Shown piece by piece: positions 25,778 through 34,568 of a stretch of DNA of 64,000 nucleotides; position 1 is the first letter of the stretch, and the number at the start of each line of letters is the position of its first letter. Both the position numbers and the translations under genes were made by a program. This DNA is from Roseicella aerolata (GTDB taxonomy: Bacteria > Pseudomonadota > Alphaproteobacteria > Acetobacterales > Acetobacteraceae). Location of the stretch: positions 1-64,000 of the forward strand of contig NZ_JAJAQI010000013.1 of NCBI RefSeq assembly GCF_020523605.1. The letters are read 5' to 3'. Below the pieces are notes generated by a model. It was not told the DNA's origin. It made no database searches and worked only from the letters and a program-made list of their open reading frames with translations.

Positions 25778-26755
25778 ATGGCCAAGCCGATCCTGCTCGT
25801 CACCCGCAAGCTGCCCGAGGCGATCGAGGCCCGCGCCGCGCGCGACTACGACGCCCGCCTGAACCCGCAGGACGAGAACTGGTCCACCAAGGGCGCCGAG
25901 ATCGCCAGGCGTGCCACCGAGATCAAGGCGGAGGGTATCCTGGGCGCCGCCGGCGACCAGTTCGACGCGGCCTGCATCAAGGCCCTGCCGGAGAGCGTGA
26001 AGGTCATCGCCACCTTTTCCGTCGGCTTCGACCATATCGACACCGCTGCTGCGAAGGCGCGCGGCATCGTGGTGGTGAACACGCCGGAGGTCCTCTCCTT
26101 CGCCACCGCCGAATGCGCCTTCACCCTCATGCTCATGGCCGCCCGCCGCGCCGGGGAGGGGGAGCGGATGGTCCGCGCCGGCCAGTGGAAGGGCTGGGCG
26201 CCGACCCAGCTCATGGGCGTGACGCTGGAGGGCAAGAAGCTCGGCATCCTCGGCTTCGGCCGGATCGGGCGGGAGCTGGCCAACATGGCCCGCGGCTTCC
26301 GCATGGAGATCCACTACCGCGACATCCAGAAGCTGCCGCCCGAGATCGAGCAGGGCGCCATCTATCACGACAACGAGGACAGCTTCCTGTCCACCATCGA
26401 CATCCTGTCGATGCATGTCCCGGGCGGGGAGGCGAACCGCCACTGGCTGAATGCCGCGCGCATCGCCCGGATGAAGAAGGGCGCGCTGGTGGTGAACAGC
26501 GGCCGCGGCGTCTCGGTCCATGACGAGAGCCTCATCGCCGCGCTCAGGTCCGGCCATATCCGCGCCGCCGGCCTCGACGTCTATGACGGCGAGCCGAAGG
26601 TGAACCCGGGCTATCTGACGCTGGAGAACGTGGCCCTGCTGCCGCATCTGGGCAGCGCCACGATCGAGACCCGCGACGCCATGGGCCACCGGGCGCTGGA
26701 GAACCTGGATGCCGTGCTGATCAAGGGCACGGAGCCGCCGCACCGGGTGGCGTGA
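25778..26755 (+). CDS. D-2-hydroxyacid dehydrogenase (glyoxylate/hydroxypyruvate reductase type)
   Basis: A 325-residue NAD(P)-dependent dehydrogenase of the D-isomer family. Substrate-domain segment ATFSVGFDHIDTAAAKARGI is followed by the Rossmann motif LGILGFGRIGRELA near residue 151. The catalytic Arg is in NSGRGVSVHDE, and the catalytic His is in LLPHLGSATIETR. The pattern fits GhrB-like reductases of glyoxylate and hydroxypyruvate. The second ATG (25778) was chosen because AAGGAG at 25763-25768 lies 9 bp before it, while the first ATG (25769) abuts that site. It is divergent from the SDR gene; the next gene starts 50 bp after its stop. Confidence 0.9.
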   Translation: MAKPILLVTRKLPEAIEARAARDYDARLNPQDENWSTKGAEIARRATEIKAEGILGAAGDQFDAACIKALPESVKVIATFSVGFDHIDTAAAKARGIVVVNTPEVLSFATAECAFTLMLMAARRAGEGERMVRAGQWKGWAPTQLMGVTLEGKKLGILGFGRIGRELANMARGFRMEIHYRDIQKLPPEIEQGAIYHDNEDSFLSTIDILSMHVPGGEANRHWLNAARIARMKKGALVVNSGRGVSVHDESLIAALRSGHIRAAGLDVYDGEPKVNPGYLTLENVALLPHLGSATIETRDAMGHRALENLDAVLIKGTEPPHRVA

Positions 26756-26805
26756 CCCCCGGCCCCCGGCGCATCCTCCCCGCAAGACCCCGGGGAGGAT
26801 GCCTC

Positions 26806-27771
26806 ATGGAGACCACCCGCCGCGCGACGCTCGCCGCCGCGCCCGCAGCCCCCGCCCTCATCGGCCGGGCCGCCGCCCAGGCGCCAGCGCCCACCACATC
26901 GCCTGCCGCCGTGCCGCAGGCGCCGGGCTGGTACCGCTTCCGGATCGGCGGCTTCACCGTCACCACCGTCTTCGACGGCTTCAACCGCCGCCAGGTGGAC
27001 GGCCTGGTCCGCAACGTCCCGCTGCCGGAGGTGCAGGCGACGCTCGCCGGGAGCTTCCTGCCCACCACCACCTATGACGGCCCCTACACCGTCACCTTCG
27101 TCGATACCGGGCGGCTGCTGATCGCCTTCGATGCCGGCACCGGCGGCCAGATGGCGCCGACCGCCGGGCTGCTGGCGCCGAACATGGCGGCGGCCGGGCT
27201 GGACCCGGCACGGGTCGGGCTGGTGGTGATCACCCATTGCCACCAGGACCACATCCACGGCCTCACCACGCGGGACGGCACCGCGGTCTTCCCGAATGCC
27301 GAGGTGGCGGTGGCCGAGCCCGAATGGGCCTGGTGGAGCGACCCCGGCAACGAGAGCCGCAGCCCGCAGGGCCAGCGGGCGAATTTCGCCAATGTCGCCC
27401 GCCGCTTCGCCCCCTACCAGGCGCGGCTGCGCCGCTTCGCGCCAGGGGCGGAGGTCTCTCCCGGCATCCATGCGATCGCCGCGCACGGCCACAGCCCGGG
27501 CCACTGCATCTTCCGCGTCGCGGATGACGGGGAGCAGGCGATGATCCTGGCCGACACCACGCATCGGCCGGAGCTCTTCGCCCGCCGCCCCGGCCTGCAT
27601 GCGGTGTTCGATTTCGACCCGGCCGCCGCCGAGGCGACGCGCCGCCGCGTGCTGGACATGGTGGCGGCCGACCGCATCCGGGTGATCGGCTATCATTTCC
27701 CCTTCCCGGCGGCGGGCCACATCCTGCGGGAGGGGGAGGGGTACCGCTATCTGCGGGCGGAGTGGGCCTGA
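26806..27771 (+). CDS. Exported metallo-beta-lactamase-fold hydrolase
   Basis: A 321-residue protein with an N-terminal signal (TTRRATLAAAPAAPALIG, AAQA) and a metallo-beta-lactamase fold. The zinc motif VVITHCHQDHIHGL (HxHxDH) lies near residue 144, followed by AAHGHSPGHC with the next metal His and ILADTTH with the bridging Asp. The C-terminal His is in GYHFPFPAAGH. Such proteins include lactonases and other hydrolases; true beta-lactamase activity should not be assumed. A GGGGAGGA ribosome site precedes ATG 26806. It follows the hydroxyacid dehydrogenase by 50 bp and may share its transcript. Substrate unknown. Confidence 0.88.
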   Translation: METTRRATLAAAPAAPALIGRAAAQAPAPTTSPAAVPQAPGWYRFRIGGFTVTTVFDGFNRRQVDGLVRNVPLPEVQATLAGSFLPTTTYDGPYTVTFVDTGRLLIAFDAGTGGQMAPTAGLLAPNMAAAGLDPARVGLVVITHCHQDHIHGLTTRDGTAVFPNAEVAVAEPEWAWWSDPGNESRSPQGQRANFANVARRFAPYQARLRRFAPGAEVSPGIHAIAAHGHSPGHCIFRVADDGEQAMILADTTHRPELFARRPGLHAVFDFDPAAAEATRRRVLDMVAADRIRVIGYHFPFPAAGHILREGEGYRYLRAEWA

Positions 27772-27775
27772 GCTA

Positions 27776-28645
27776 TCACCTCCAGTAGAGCCGCGTCGGG
27801 TTCTCCACCAGCACCTGCCGCCGCAGCCCCGCATCCGCCGTGAACAGCGCGAAGAGGTCCACGAGGTCGCCGTCATTCGGCATGTCGCCGCTGATGTTCG
27901 GGTGCGGCCAATCGGTGCCCCAGAGCACCCGCTCCGGCGCCGCCTCGATCAGCGCAGCGGCGAAGGGCACGGCATCGGTGAAGGGCCTGCCTGCCGAGGA
28001 GACGCGCTCCGCCCCGCACACCTTCACCCAGGCGAGAGGGTTCTGCATGAGGCGCAGAAGCTGCCGGAAGGGCGCCTGGCCGAGGCCCCCCTTCGCCTTC
28101 ACCCGGCCCATATGGTCGATGACGAAGGGCACCCGCAGCCGGCCGATCCGCGCCGCGTGCTCCAGGATGTCCTCGGCATCCAGGTGCAGCACCACATGCC
28201 AGCCGAGCCGCTCGATCCGCCCGAGCACGGCATCGAACACATCGAGGTCGGGGGCACCGCCGAGATGGCGGACGAAGTTGAACCGCACGCCGCGGATGCC
28301 GCCCGCATGCAGCCGCGCCAGCTCGTCATCGGTCACGCCGGCATCGAGGATGGCGATGCCGCGATACGCCCCGCCCGAGGCGGCGATCGCGTCCAGCATC
28401 GCGGTGTTGTCGGTGCCATGGCAGCTCGCCTGCACGATCACCGCGCGCTCGACGCCGATGGTCCGATGGACGCGCCGCAATTCCTCGACCGGCGCGTCGG
28501 GCGGGGTATAGGCGCGCCCCGGCGCATAGGGGTAGCGGCCGGCCGGGCCGAAAACATGGCAATGCGCATCGCAGGCGCCGGGCGGCAGGCGGTGGCGCGG
28601 CACATGCGTGTGCGGGTCCGGCGGCTGGCAACTGCGGTCGGTCAT
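27776..28645 (-). CDS. Amidohydrolase family 2 protein, 2-pyrone-4,6-dicarboxylate lactonase-like
   Basis: A 289-residue TIM-barrel metal-dependent hydrolase. It has CDAHCHVFGPAGRYPYAPGR near the N-terminus (HxH), GIRGVRFNFVRHLGG, FVIDHMGRVKAKGG and the late catalytic Asp in VLWGTDWPHPN. This is the pattern of 2-pyrone-4,6-dicarboxylate lactonase (LigI) and of sugar-lactone hydrolases of the same group. No other protocatechuate-4,5-cleavage genes are around, so the specific lactone is open. It is convergent with the metallo-beta-lactamase-fold gene (4 bp apart). Confidence 0.87.
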   Translation of the reverse strand: MTDRSCQPPDPHTHVPRHRLPPGACDAHCHVFGPAGRYPYAPGRAYTPPDAPVEELRRVHRTIGVERAVIVQASCHGTDNTAMLDAIAASGGAYRGIAILDAGVTDDELARLHAGGIRGVRFNFVRHLGGAPDLDVFDAVLGRIERLGWHVVLHLDAEDILEHAARIGRLRVPFVIDHMGRVKAKGGLGQAPFRQLLRLMQNPLAWVKVCGAERVSSAGRPFTDAVPFAAALIEAAPERVLWGTDWPHPNISGDMPNDGDLVDLFALFTADAGLRRQVLVENPTRLYWR

Positions 28646-28780
28646 CGCCTTCCTCCCCTCCGGGCCGGCGGCGCCCGCCCGAGCCTGCCTGGCCTGCCCG
28701 CCAGGGGTGGGCAGGGGCGGAGGCGCGACGATGCCATGCGGGGCGGCCCGGGATGATGGGACGCCGGGCGCGCGGCCCGG

Positions 28781-30343
28781 TCAACCGCTGCCGGGCAGGG
28801 GGCCGGGCCGCCCGAACAGCCAGCCCTGGCCGTAGTCCACGCCCAGCTCCTGCATCAGCCTGGCTTCCGCCTCGGTCTCGATCCGCTCGGCGACCACCCG
28901 GGCGCCGACGGTGCGGGCCAGCTCCACCATGCCGGCCACGATGCCGCGGTCCTGCGCGCTGCGCCCCGCCGCCGTCACATAGAGCCCGTCGATCTTCACA
29001 TAGTCCACCCGGAAGGCGCGCAGATAGCGGAAGGCCGCGGCGCCGGCGCCGAAATCATCGATGCAGAGCGGCAGGCCGCGCTCGCGCAGCGCCTCCACCG
29101 TGCGGACCGCCTCGGCCTCGTTCTCGATCTCGGCGGTCTCGGTGATCTCGACCAGCAGGCGGTGGGACAGCAGCGGCTCGGCATCCAGCAGGGCCAGCAG
29201 CTTCTCCCGGAAGTCCGGGCTCTGCAGCGTGAGGCCCGACAGGTTGGCGGCGATGCGGCTGCCGCGCGCGGTGCGGGCGGCGGCGCAGACCGCGGCGAGC
29301 ACCGCCCAGTCCAGCTCCTCCGACAGGCCCGCGGTCTCGGCGAAGGTGATGAACTCCTGCACGCCGCTGACCGGCGCCGCCGCGTCCGGCTCCGGCCGCA
29401 GCAGCGCCTCCCAGTGGTGGGGCATGCGGTCGGCGAGTCCGACGATCGGCTGGAAGGCCATGCGGAAGCGGCGTTCGGTGATGGCGCGGCGCAGCCAGAC
29501 GGCGCGGGCACAGGCTTCCGCGACGAAGCCGGAGAGGCCATCGGCAAAGCCGGCCTGGTCCAGCGCCTCCGGCCCGTCGCGGGTGAAGCTGGCGAGCGCA
29601 TGGCGCAGCGCGCGGGAGGCCTGCATGGGCGTCAGCCCAGCCGCCTGCAGCGGCAGGCTGCGGGTGGCGACCGAGGCGGCCTCCCCCGCCAGCGCGGCGA
29701 TGCGGGCGCCGAGCGTGGCGAGATCGGGCTCCTCCTGCGAGATCAGCCCGTAGCGGCCGGCGGCCAGTTCCCCCGCGACGCCGTCGGGGCTGAGGGCGGC
29801 GGAGATGGTATCCCGGATCTGGGCGGCGATCTCAGGCGGCGGGGCAAGGGGGCCGTCGGCGCCGCGCAATTCGATAAGCCCGAGCGTGCTTCCGGCCCCG
29901 CCCTCCCGTGCCGCCAGCTCGGCCGCATCGCGCAGGGCGGCGGGGCCGGACTGGGGCGGTGCCGTGGCCGGGCTGGCCGGCATGGCGGCGAGGGTGAGGC
30001 AGAGCTGCCCCGCCTCCTGGCCGAAGAGCCGCAAGCCGGAGCAGGACATCGGCGTGCTGGCGGCATCGGCGAGCCGGAAGCGGGTAGGGGGCAGCCGGTC
30101 GCGCGCCAGCAGGCCGGCGAAGGCGAGGTCGAAGGCCGCCCGGTCCGGTTGTGCCAGCATGTCGCGCACCCGGCGGCCGACCCAGGCCTCGGCCGGGCTG
30201 CCGAGGCGGCTCTGCAGCGCCCCGGCGGCGAAGAGGACGCGCCCCTCGGGTGTCACCTCCAGCAGGATCTCGGCCGCGGCGAGGGCGAAGGTCAGGAACC
30301 GCTCCCGGTCCGTCACCCGCCTCGCCTGCCCCTTGCCGTCCAT
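28781..30343 (-). CDS. EAL-domain cyclic-di-GMP phosphodiesterase with N-terminal sensor region
   Basis: A 520-residue cytoplasmic protein with no membrane segments. The first 110 residues look like a PAS domain (RFLTFALAAAEILLEVTPEG), followed by a Pro/Ala-rich linker and a degenerate GGDEF-like stretch without a GGDEF motif. The C-terminal EAL domain (from about residue 270) keeps EALLRPEP, the metal/catalytic-base motif DDFGAGAAAF, VKIDG and ERIETEAEA, so phosphodiesterase activity is expected. It would lower c-di-GMP in response to a signal on the PAS domain. The gene stands alone. Confidence 0.87.
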   Translation of the reverse strand: MDGKGQARRVTDRERFLTFALAAAEILLEVTPEGRVLFAAGALQSRLGSPAEAWVGRRVRDMLAQPDRAAFDLAFAGLLARDRLPPTRFRLADAASTPMSCSGLRLFGQEAGQLCLTLAAMPASPATAPPQSGPAALRDAAELAAREGGAGSTLGLIELRGADGPLAPPPEIAAQIRDTISAALSPDGVAGELAAGRYGLISQEEPDLATLGARIAALAGEAASVATRSLPLQAAGLTPMQASRALRHALASFTRDGPEALDQAGFADGLSGFVAEACARAVWLRRAITERRFRMAFQPIVGLADRMPHHWEALLRPEPDAAAPVSGVQEFITFAETAGLSEELDWAVLAAVCAAARTARGSRIAANLSGLTLQSPDFREKLLALLDAEPLLSHRLLVEITETAEIENEAEAVRTVEALRERGLPLCIDDFGAGAAAFRYLRAFRVDYVKIDGLYVTAAGRSAQDRGIVAGMVELARTVGARVVAERIETEAEARLMQELGVDYGQGWLFGRPGPLPGSG

Positions 30344-30410
30344 TCGCCCGCCGCCCGCCTGGTCCGAGAAGGGGGGACCATGCCGGGGCCGGGTGAAGGC
30401 CGGGTGAAGA

Positions 30411-30941
30411 TCAGGCGGCGAGCGCCGCCTCGGCGTCGAGCGTCACGGCCGTCGCATGCACCACCGAGGCGATGCGGACCGCGGCCTGCACCATCTCCTT
30501 CGTCATGCCGTGCTGGAGGACAACCTTCTCATGCGCCTCCATGCACATGCCGCAGCCATTGATGGCGGAGACGGCGAGCGACCAGAGCTCGAAATCCGCC
30601 TTGTCCACGCCGGGCTTCGCCATGACGTTCATGCGCAGCTTCGCCGGCATCTGGGCGTAGTCGCCATGCACCAGGTGGGTGAAGCGGTAGTAGATGTTGT
30701 TCATGCCCATGATGCTGGCCGCGGCCTTGGCGGCGGTCAGCGCCTCCGGGCTCAGCTTCGGCCCGAACTCGCCGACGATCGCCCCGATGACCGTGGCGTT
30801 GCGGCTGGCCAGCGCCGAGGCGATGAAGCAGCCGGCGCGCTGCTGCTCGTTCAGCACCGGCTCGGTCGAGAGGCTGCCGAGGTTCAGCTTCTGGTCCTTG
30901 GCGTAGTCGGGCAGGGCGTTGCGCAGGGCGTCGAGCGACAT
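30411..30941 (-). CDS. ahpD: Alkylhydroperoxidase AhpD
   Basis: A 176-residue AhpD of the carboxymuconolactone decarboxylase-like fold. The catalytic residues fall where they do in Mycobacterium tuberculosis AhpD: Glu118, Cys130, Cys133 and His137 ([12 protein letters not shown]). AhpD reduces the disulfide of AhpC, linking it to lipoamide/NADH. ATG at 30941 has GGAAGGAG just upstream. It lies downstream of ahpC in the same direction, but 372 bp away with a decayed palindromic repeat between them, so it may have its own promoter or be read through. Confidence 0.93.
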   Translation of the reverse strand: MSLDALRNALPDYAKDQKLNLGSLSTEPVLNEQQRAGCFIASALASRNATVIGAIVGEFGPKLSPEALTAAKAAASIMGMNNIYYRFTHLVHGDYAQMPAKLRMNVMAKPGVDKADFELWSLAVSAINGCGMCMEAHEKVVLQHGMTKEMVQAAVRIASVVHATAVTLDAEAALAA

Positions 30942-31053
30942 GGCGGGCTCCTTCCGTTGCTCTGATTGTCGAGGTGGGCGGAGCGGATGCGGGGCGCGCC
31001 TGCATCCGCTCGGCCCACCCTCTCCCGCGCCGGCGGCACGGGAGAGCGCGGGG

Positions 31054-31157
31054 CTACGGCGGATCGCGTTCATCTCTGGACGCCTGTCCGCCGTCGCTCC
31101 TTGTGTTTCGGGCCGGGTCACGTTCCCGGGCGTTCACGCCCGTCCGCGATCTGCTCC
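31054..31157. repeat. Dispersed two-module palindromic repeat, diverged copy
   Basis: Module B is recognisable but mutated (CTACGGCGGATCGCGTTCAT, then a poorly matching second arm). Module A (about 31110-31157) keeps GGGCGTTCACGCCCGTCCGC and GATCTGCTC. The orientation is as in copies 1 and 2. It lies between ahpD and ahpC. Confidence 0.6.
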
Positions 31158-31207
31158 AAGGGGGCTGCCGGGTTCGCGTTGACATTGCGCGGCAACGGCA
31201 ATGGGGA

Positions 31208-31276
31208 CTGCTTGCGTCCTTTTCGGCCGCGCAAGCAGGGTTGGCCGGGACCCCATCGCAGCAAGGCTGCGATGGG
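31208..31276. terminator. Two hairpins downstream of ahpC
   Basis: CTGCTTGCG (31208-31216) pairs with CGCAAGCAG (31230-31238), and CCCATCGCAGC (31252-31262) pairs with GCTGCGATGGG (31266-31276) around AAG. They begin 38 bp past the ahpC stop on the minus strand. There is no U-run; they could partly terminate the ahpC mRNA before ahpD. Confidence 0.45.
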
Positions 31277-31313
31277 AACCGGCGTGGCGGCTACCCCTGC
31301 GGCCGGCCCGAAC

Positions 31314-31889
31314 TCAGGCCGCCTTCTCGAACAGTTCCTGCGGCTTCAGGACCTCCTTGCCCTTCTCCCAGTTGCAGGGGCAAAGCTCATCGGTCTGCAG
31401 CGCGTCCAGCACGCGCAGCACTTCCTGCGGATTGCGGCCGACATTGAGGCCGTTCACCGAGGCCCACTGGATGGTGCCGTCCGGATCGACGATGAAGGTC
31501 GCGCGCAGCGGGACGCCGGCATTCTTGTCGAGGATGCCGAGGCCCTCGGACAGCTCGCGCTTCACATCCGCCAGCATCGGGATCGGCAGGTCGCGGATGT
31601 CATCGTTGTAGACGCGCCAGTTCAGGTGCACGAACTCGCTGTCCGTGGAGACGCCATAGACCACGGTGTCGCGGTCGGCGAACTCGCCGGCCAGCTTGCC
31701 GAAGGCCGCGATCTCGGTCGGGCAGACGAAGGTGAAGTCCTTCGGCCAGAAGAAGACGACCTTCCACTTGCCGGCATCGGAGTCCGAGGAGATCTCGGTG
31801 AAGGACTTGCCCGGGCCGCCGAGGCCCTCCGCCCCGCCCTTCACGGCGGTCAGCTTGAAGGCCGGGAATTTGTCGCCAACGGTCAGCAT
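31314..31889 (-). CDS. ahpC: Peroxiredoxin AhpC (alkyl hydroperoxide reductase subunit C)
   Basis: A 191-residue typical 2-Cys peroxiredoxin. The peroxidatic Cys56 is in FTFVCPTEI, and the resolving region near the C-terminus has Cys170 and Cys172 (DELCPCNWEKG). The three-cysteine pattern resembles M. tuberculosis AhpC, whose reductant is AhpD, in agreement with the ahpD gene downstream. It destroys hydrogen peroxide, organic peroxides and peroxynitrite in the cytoplasm. The start is ATG at 31889, with AGGGGA upstream. It is divergent from oxyR, so peroxide induction through OxyR is expected. Confidence 0.95.
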   Translation of the reverse strand: MLTVGDKFPAFKLTAVKGGAEGLGGPGKSFTEISSDSDAGKWKVVFFWPKDFTFVCPTEIAAFGKLAGEFADRDTVVYGVSTDSEFVHLNWRVYNDDIRDLPIPMLADVKRELSEGLGILDKNAGVPLRATFIVDPDGTIQWASVNGLNVGRNPQEVLRVLDALQTDELCPCNWEKGKEVLKPQELFEKAA

Positions 31890-31997
31890 GCGGTCTGTCC
31901 CCTGGGTTGGTTGATGCAATGGACCCTTCGCTCGCGGCGCGGCCGGGGCCGTGCTGCGATGCAGCATGTATGGGGCTGTGCCGCTCCCGTTTCCAAT

Positions 31998-32042
31998 GAA
32001 TAGTTTTCTGAGTTTCGATCGAGATGATCGATTAAGTATCGG
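31998..32042. promoter_or_regulatory. AT-rich oxyR-ahpC control region with likely OxyR site
   Basis: The 279-bp oxyR-ahpC spacer contains a strikingly AT-rich block with ATAG (32000-32003), CGATC (32016-32020), GATCG (32026-32030) and TATC (32037-32040), spaced about one helical turn apart. OxyR tetramers contact four such spaced elements. A palindrome TGCTGC GAT GCAGCA lies nearer ahpC at 31952-31966. The exact operator is inference. Confidence 0.45.
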
Positions 32043-32168
32043 CCAGTACGTGTCGCGCCTTCGCGATGTTGCGATGCGGAATGCCGCCTTGTCCTCCGGC
32101 GGCGCCTTCCGTGGTGCAGCATCGACCGCCATGGTACGGAGCCGGCAGCCGGGTTCCGACCGAGGCCG

Positions 32169-33098
32169 ATGACACCCCTCCCTTCGCCGCAGCAGCTCCG
32201 CTACCTCCTCGCGCTCGCCGACCATGGCCATTTCGGCCGGGCGGCGGTGGCGTGCGCGGTGACGCAATCCACCCTTTCGGCCGGCATCATCGCGCTCGAG
32301 CGGCAGCTCGATGCCGGGCTGCTGGAGCGCGGCGCGGCCAAGCGCCCGGTCTTCACCCCGCTCGGCCTTGAGGTGGTCGCGCGCGCCCGGGAGGCGCTGG
32401 CGGCGCTGGGGGCGGTGGCGGAGACCGCGGCCGCGGCGCGCGACCCGCTTGCCGGCCCGCTGCGCCTCGGCGTCATCCCGACCATCGGCCCCTTCCTGCT
32501 GCCGCGGCTGATGCCGGCGCTGCGGGATGGCTTCCCGCGCCTGCGCCTCTGGCTGCGGGAGGACCACACGGAGCGCCTTGTGGCGCAGCTCGAAGCCGGC
32601 CGGCTGGACCTGCTGCTGCTGGCGCTGCCCTGCGCCTGCGGGGAGGCGGAGACGCTGGCTCTCACGGACGACCCCTTCCTGGCCGCCCTGCCGGCCGGGC
32701 ACCGGCTGGCGGCGCGGGACCGCGTGCCGGCCGGCGCGCTGGCGGCGGAGCGCTTGCTGCTGCTGGAGGACGGGCATTGCCTCAGGGAACATGCGCTGGA
32801 GGCCTGCGGCCTGCCGCATGGCGCCCTGCCGCCCGAGGAGGGTTTTGCCGCCACCTCCCTCCATACCCTGGTGCAGATGGTCGCCAGCGGCCTGGGCGTG
32901 ACCCTGGTGCCGCGTCTCGCGGTGGAGGGCGGCGTGCTGGCCGGGACGAGGGTGGAGGTTCGGCCACTCGAGAATGCCGACGGGGTGGAGGCAGCGCCAG
33001 GCCGCAGCCTGGCGCTCGCCTGGCGCCCGCGGAGTCCGCGCGCCGCGGAATTCCGCGGCCTGGCGCCGGCCATTGCGGCGGCCGTGCGCGGCGGGTAA
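32169..33098 (+). CDS. oxyR: Peroxide-sensing LysR regulator OxyR
   Basis: A 309-residue LysR-type regulator with an N-terminal helix-turn-helix (LRYLLALADHGHFGRAAVAC then AVTQSTLSAGIIALE) and an effector domain. The redox pair of OxyR is present: Cys204 and Cys213 in GHCLREHALEAC, the same 9-residue spacing as Cys199/Cys208 of E. coli OxyR. It should sense hydrogen peroxide by disulfide formation and activate the divergent ahpC. The following acyl-CoA dehydrogenase gene starts 30 bp after its stop and may be on the same mRNA. Confidence 0.92.
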   Translation: MTPLPSPQQLRYLLALADHGHFGRAAVACAVTQSTLSAGIIALERQLDAGLLERGAAKRPVFTPLGLEVVARAREALAALGAVAETAAAARDPLAGPLRLGVIPTIGPFLLPRLMPALRDGFPRLRLWLREDHTERLVAQLEAGRLDLLLLALPCACGEAETLALTDDPFLAALPAGHRLAARDRVPAGALAAERLLLLEDGHCLREHALEACGLPHGALPPEEGFAATSLHTLVQMVASGLGVTLVPRLAVEGGVLAGTRVEVRPLENADGVEAAPGRSLALAWRPRSPRAAEFRGLAPAIAAAVRGG

Positions 33099-33128
33099 CC
33101 GGGAACTCCCTGGGGAGGGAGTGACAGG

Positions 33129-34352
33129 ATGGACGGGCTGACGCCGGAACAGGCGAGGCTGCGCGACCGCGCGCGGGAACTGGCGCGGGAGGCCGCGGCG
33201 CAGGCCGCCGGGACCGACCGGACGGAGCAGTATCCCTGGCCGATGGTCCGCCGCATGACGGAGGCCGGCTTCCTCGGCCTGACCATCCCGCGGGAATGGG
33301 GCGGCTCCGGCCTCTCCTATATGGATGCCGTCCTGGTCATCGAGGAATTCTCGAAGGCCTGCGCCGTCTGCGGCCGCGTCGCGGTGGAGGCCAATATGGG
33401 CGCGATCGGCGCCATCATGGCCTATGGGACCGAGGCGCAGAAGCGCATCGCCGCCGGGCTGGTGCTGGCCGGCGACAAGCCCGCCATCCTGATCACCGAG
33501 CCGGAGGCGGGCTCCGCCGCGACCGAGATGCGCACGCGCGCGGTGCGGCGCGGCGAGACCTGGGTGATCGACGGCGACAAGACCTGGATCACCGGCGGCG
33601 GCGTCTCCCGCCTCCACCTCGTCTTCGCCCGCGCCGTCGAGGATGGCGAGGAGAAGGGCATCGGCGGCTTCATCGTGGTGCGGGAGGGGGAGGGGATGCC
33701 GGCCGGCATGGAGGCGCGCCGCATCCCGTCCCTCGGCCTCCGCGGCATGCCGGAGGCGGATGTGGCGCTGCGCGGCCTGGTTGTGCCCGATTCCATGGTG
33801 CTGCGCCCGCCGGGCGGCTGGGCGCGCGGCTTCGGCCGGCTGATGGATGCCTATAACGGCCAGCGCGTCGGCGCCGCGACGGTCGCGCTCGGCCTCGCCG
33901 CCGGGGCCTATGACCACGCCCTGGCGCGGGCCCAGGCGCGCCGGCAATTCGGCCGCCCGATCGCGGAATTCCAGGGCCTCGCCTGGATGCTGGCCGACAT
34001 GTCGATCGAACTGGAAGCCTCCCGCGCCCTGATCTGGCGGGCCGCCCGCTCTGCCGGGCCGAACGGCTTCCCGGACCGGCTGGCCGCCGCCCAGGCCAAG
34101 GTCATGGCCGCCGACATGGCGATCCGCGTCACCAACCAGGCGCTGCAGGTCTGGGGCGCCGCCGGCTACAGCCGGGACAACCCGATGGAGCGCTATCTGC
34201 GCGACGCCCGGATGTTCGCGATCGCCGGCGGCACGGCGCAGGTGCTGCGGACCCAGGTGGCGGAGCAGATCCTGGGCCGCAGGCTGCCGCAGACCCGGGA
34301 CGGGTTCCTGCGGCTGGCGGCAGAGGAGGGCCGCAAGACAGCCGCCGGATAG
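33129..34352 (+). CDS. Acyl-CoA dehydrogenase family protein
   Basis: A 407-residue FAD acyl-CoA dehydrogenase. N-terminal helices lead to GLTIPREWGGSGLSYMDA; the central motif is LITEPEAGSAATEMRTRA, DGDKTWITGG follows, and the C-terminal motif is QVWGAAGYSRDNPMERYLRD. Length is usual. GGGAGG lies just before ATG 33129. It follows oxyR by 30 bp in the same direction, an odd pairing that suggests read-through from the oxyR promoter. Its acyl substrate is unknown. It shares only family-level similarity with the dehydrogenase at 7014-8183. Confidence 0.92.
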   Translation: MDGLTPEQARLRDRARELAREAAAQAAGTDRTEQYPWPMVRRMTEAGFLGLTIPREWGGSGLSYMDAVLVIEEFSKACAVCGRVAVEANMGAIGAIMAYGTEAQKRIAAGLVLAGDKPAILITEPEAGSAATEMRTRAVRRGETWVIDGDKTWITGGGVSRLHLVFARAVEDGEEKGIGGFIVVREGEGMPAGMEARRIPSLGLRGMPEADVALRGLVVPDSMVLRPPGGWARGFGRLMDAYNGQRVGAATVALGLAAGAYDHALARAQARRQFGRPIAEFQGLAWMLADMSIELEASRALIWRAARSAGPNGFPDRLAAAQAKVMAADMAIRVTNQALQVWGAAGYSRDNPMERYLRDARMFAIAGGTAQVLRTQVAEQILGRRLPQTRDGFLRLAAEEGRKTAAG

Positions 34353-34361
34353 CGCCAACGG

Positions 34362-34390
34362 TTGACAGCACGCCCGCCTTTCCCTACACG
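34362..34390 (+). promoter_or_regulatory. Sigma-70 promoter of rpmJ
   Basis: Consensus TTGACA (34362-34367), a 17-bp spacer and TACACG (34385-34390). It begins 10 bp after the acyl-CoA dehydrogenase stop and gives a leader of about 18 nt before the rpmJ ATG. Confidence 0.75.
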
Positions 34391-34415
34391 CGCCGCCTCT
34401 CGAAGGTCCGCCAAG

Positions 34416-34541
34416 ATGAAGATCCGCAACAGCCTCAAGACCGCGAAGACGCGCGACAAGAACTGCGTGGTGGTGCGCCGCCGCGGCCGTCTGTACGTGC
34501 TGAACAAGAAGAACCCCCGGCTGAAGGCCCGCCAGGGCTGA
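34416..34541 (+). CDS. rpmJ: 50S ribosomal protein L36
   Basis: A 41-residue highly basic protein, [20 protein letters not shown], then [20 protein letters not shown] and a final Gly. This is the longer alphaproteobacterial L36, lacking most zinc-binding cysteines of the short form (only Cys17 remains). It is part of the large ribosomal subunit. In many alphaproteobacteria this gene stands alone, as here, with its own promoter at 34362-34390 and a hairpin after it. Confidence 0.95.
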   Translation: MKIRNSLKTAKTRDKNCVVVRRRGRLYVLNKKNPRLKARQG

Positions 34542-34550
34542 GACGCCACG

Positions 34551-34568
34551 CCCGCCCCCTGGGGCGGG
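34551..34568 (+). terminator. Hairpin downstream of rpmJ
   Basis: CCCGCCCC, loop CT, GGGGCGGG, 9 bp after the rpmJ stop, followed by TCC rather than a U-run. A second GC-rich hairpin ending in GGCGGGTTT lies just beyond (about 34587-34614). Confidence 0.6.
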
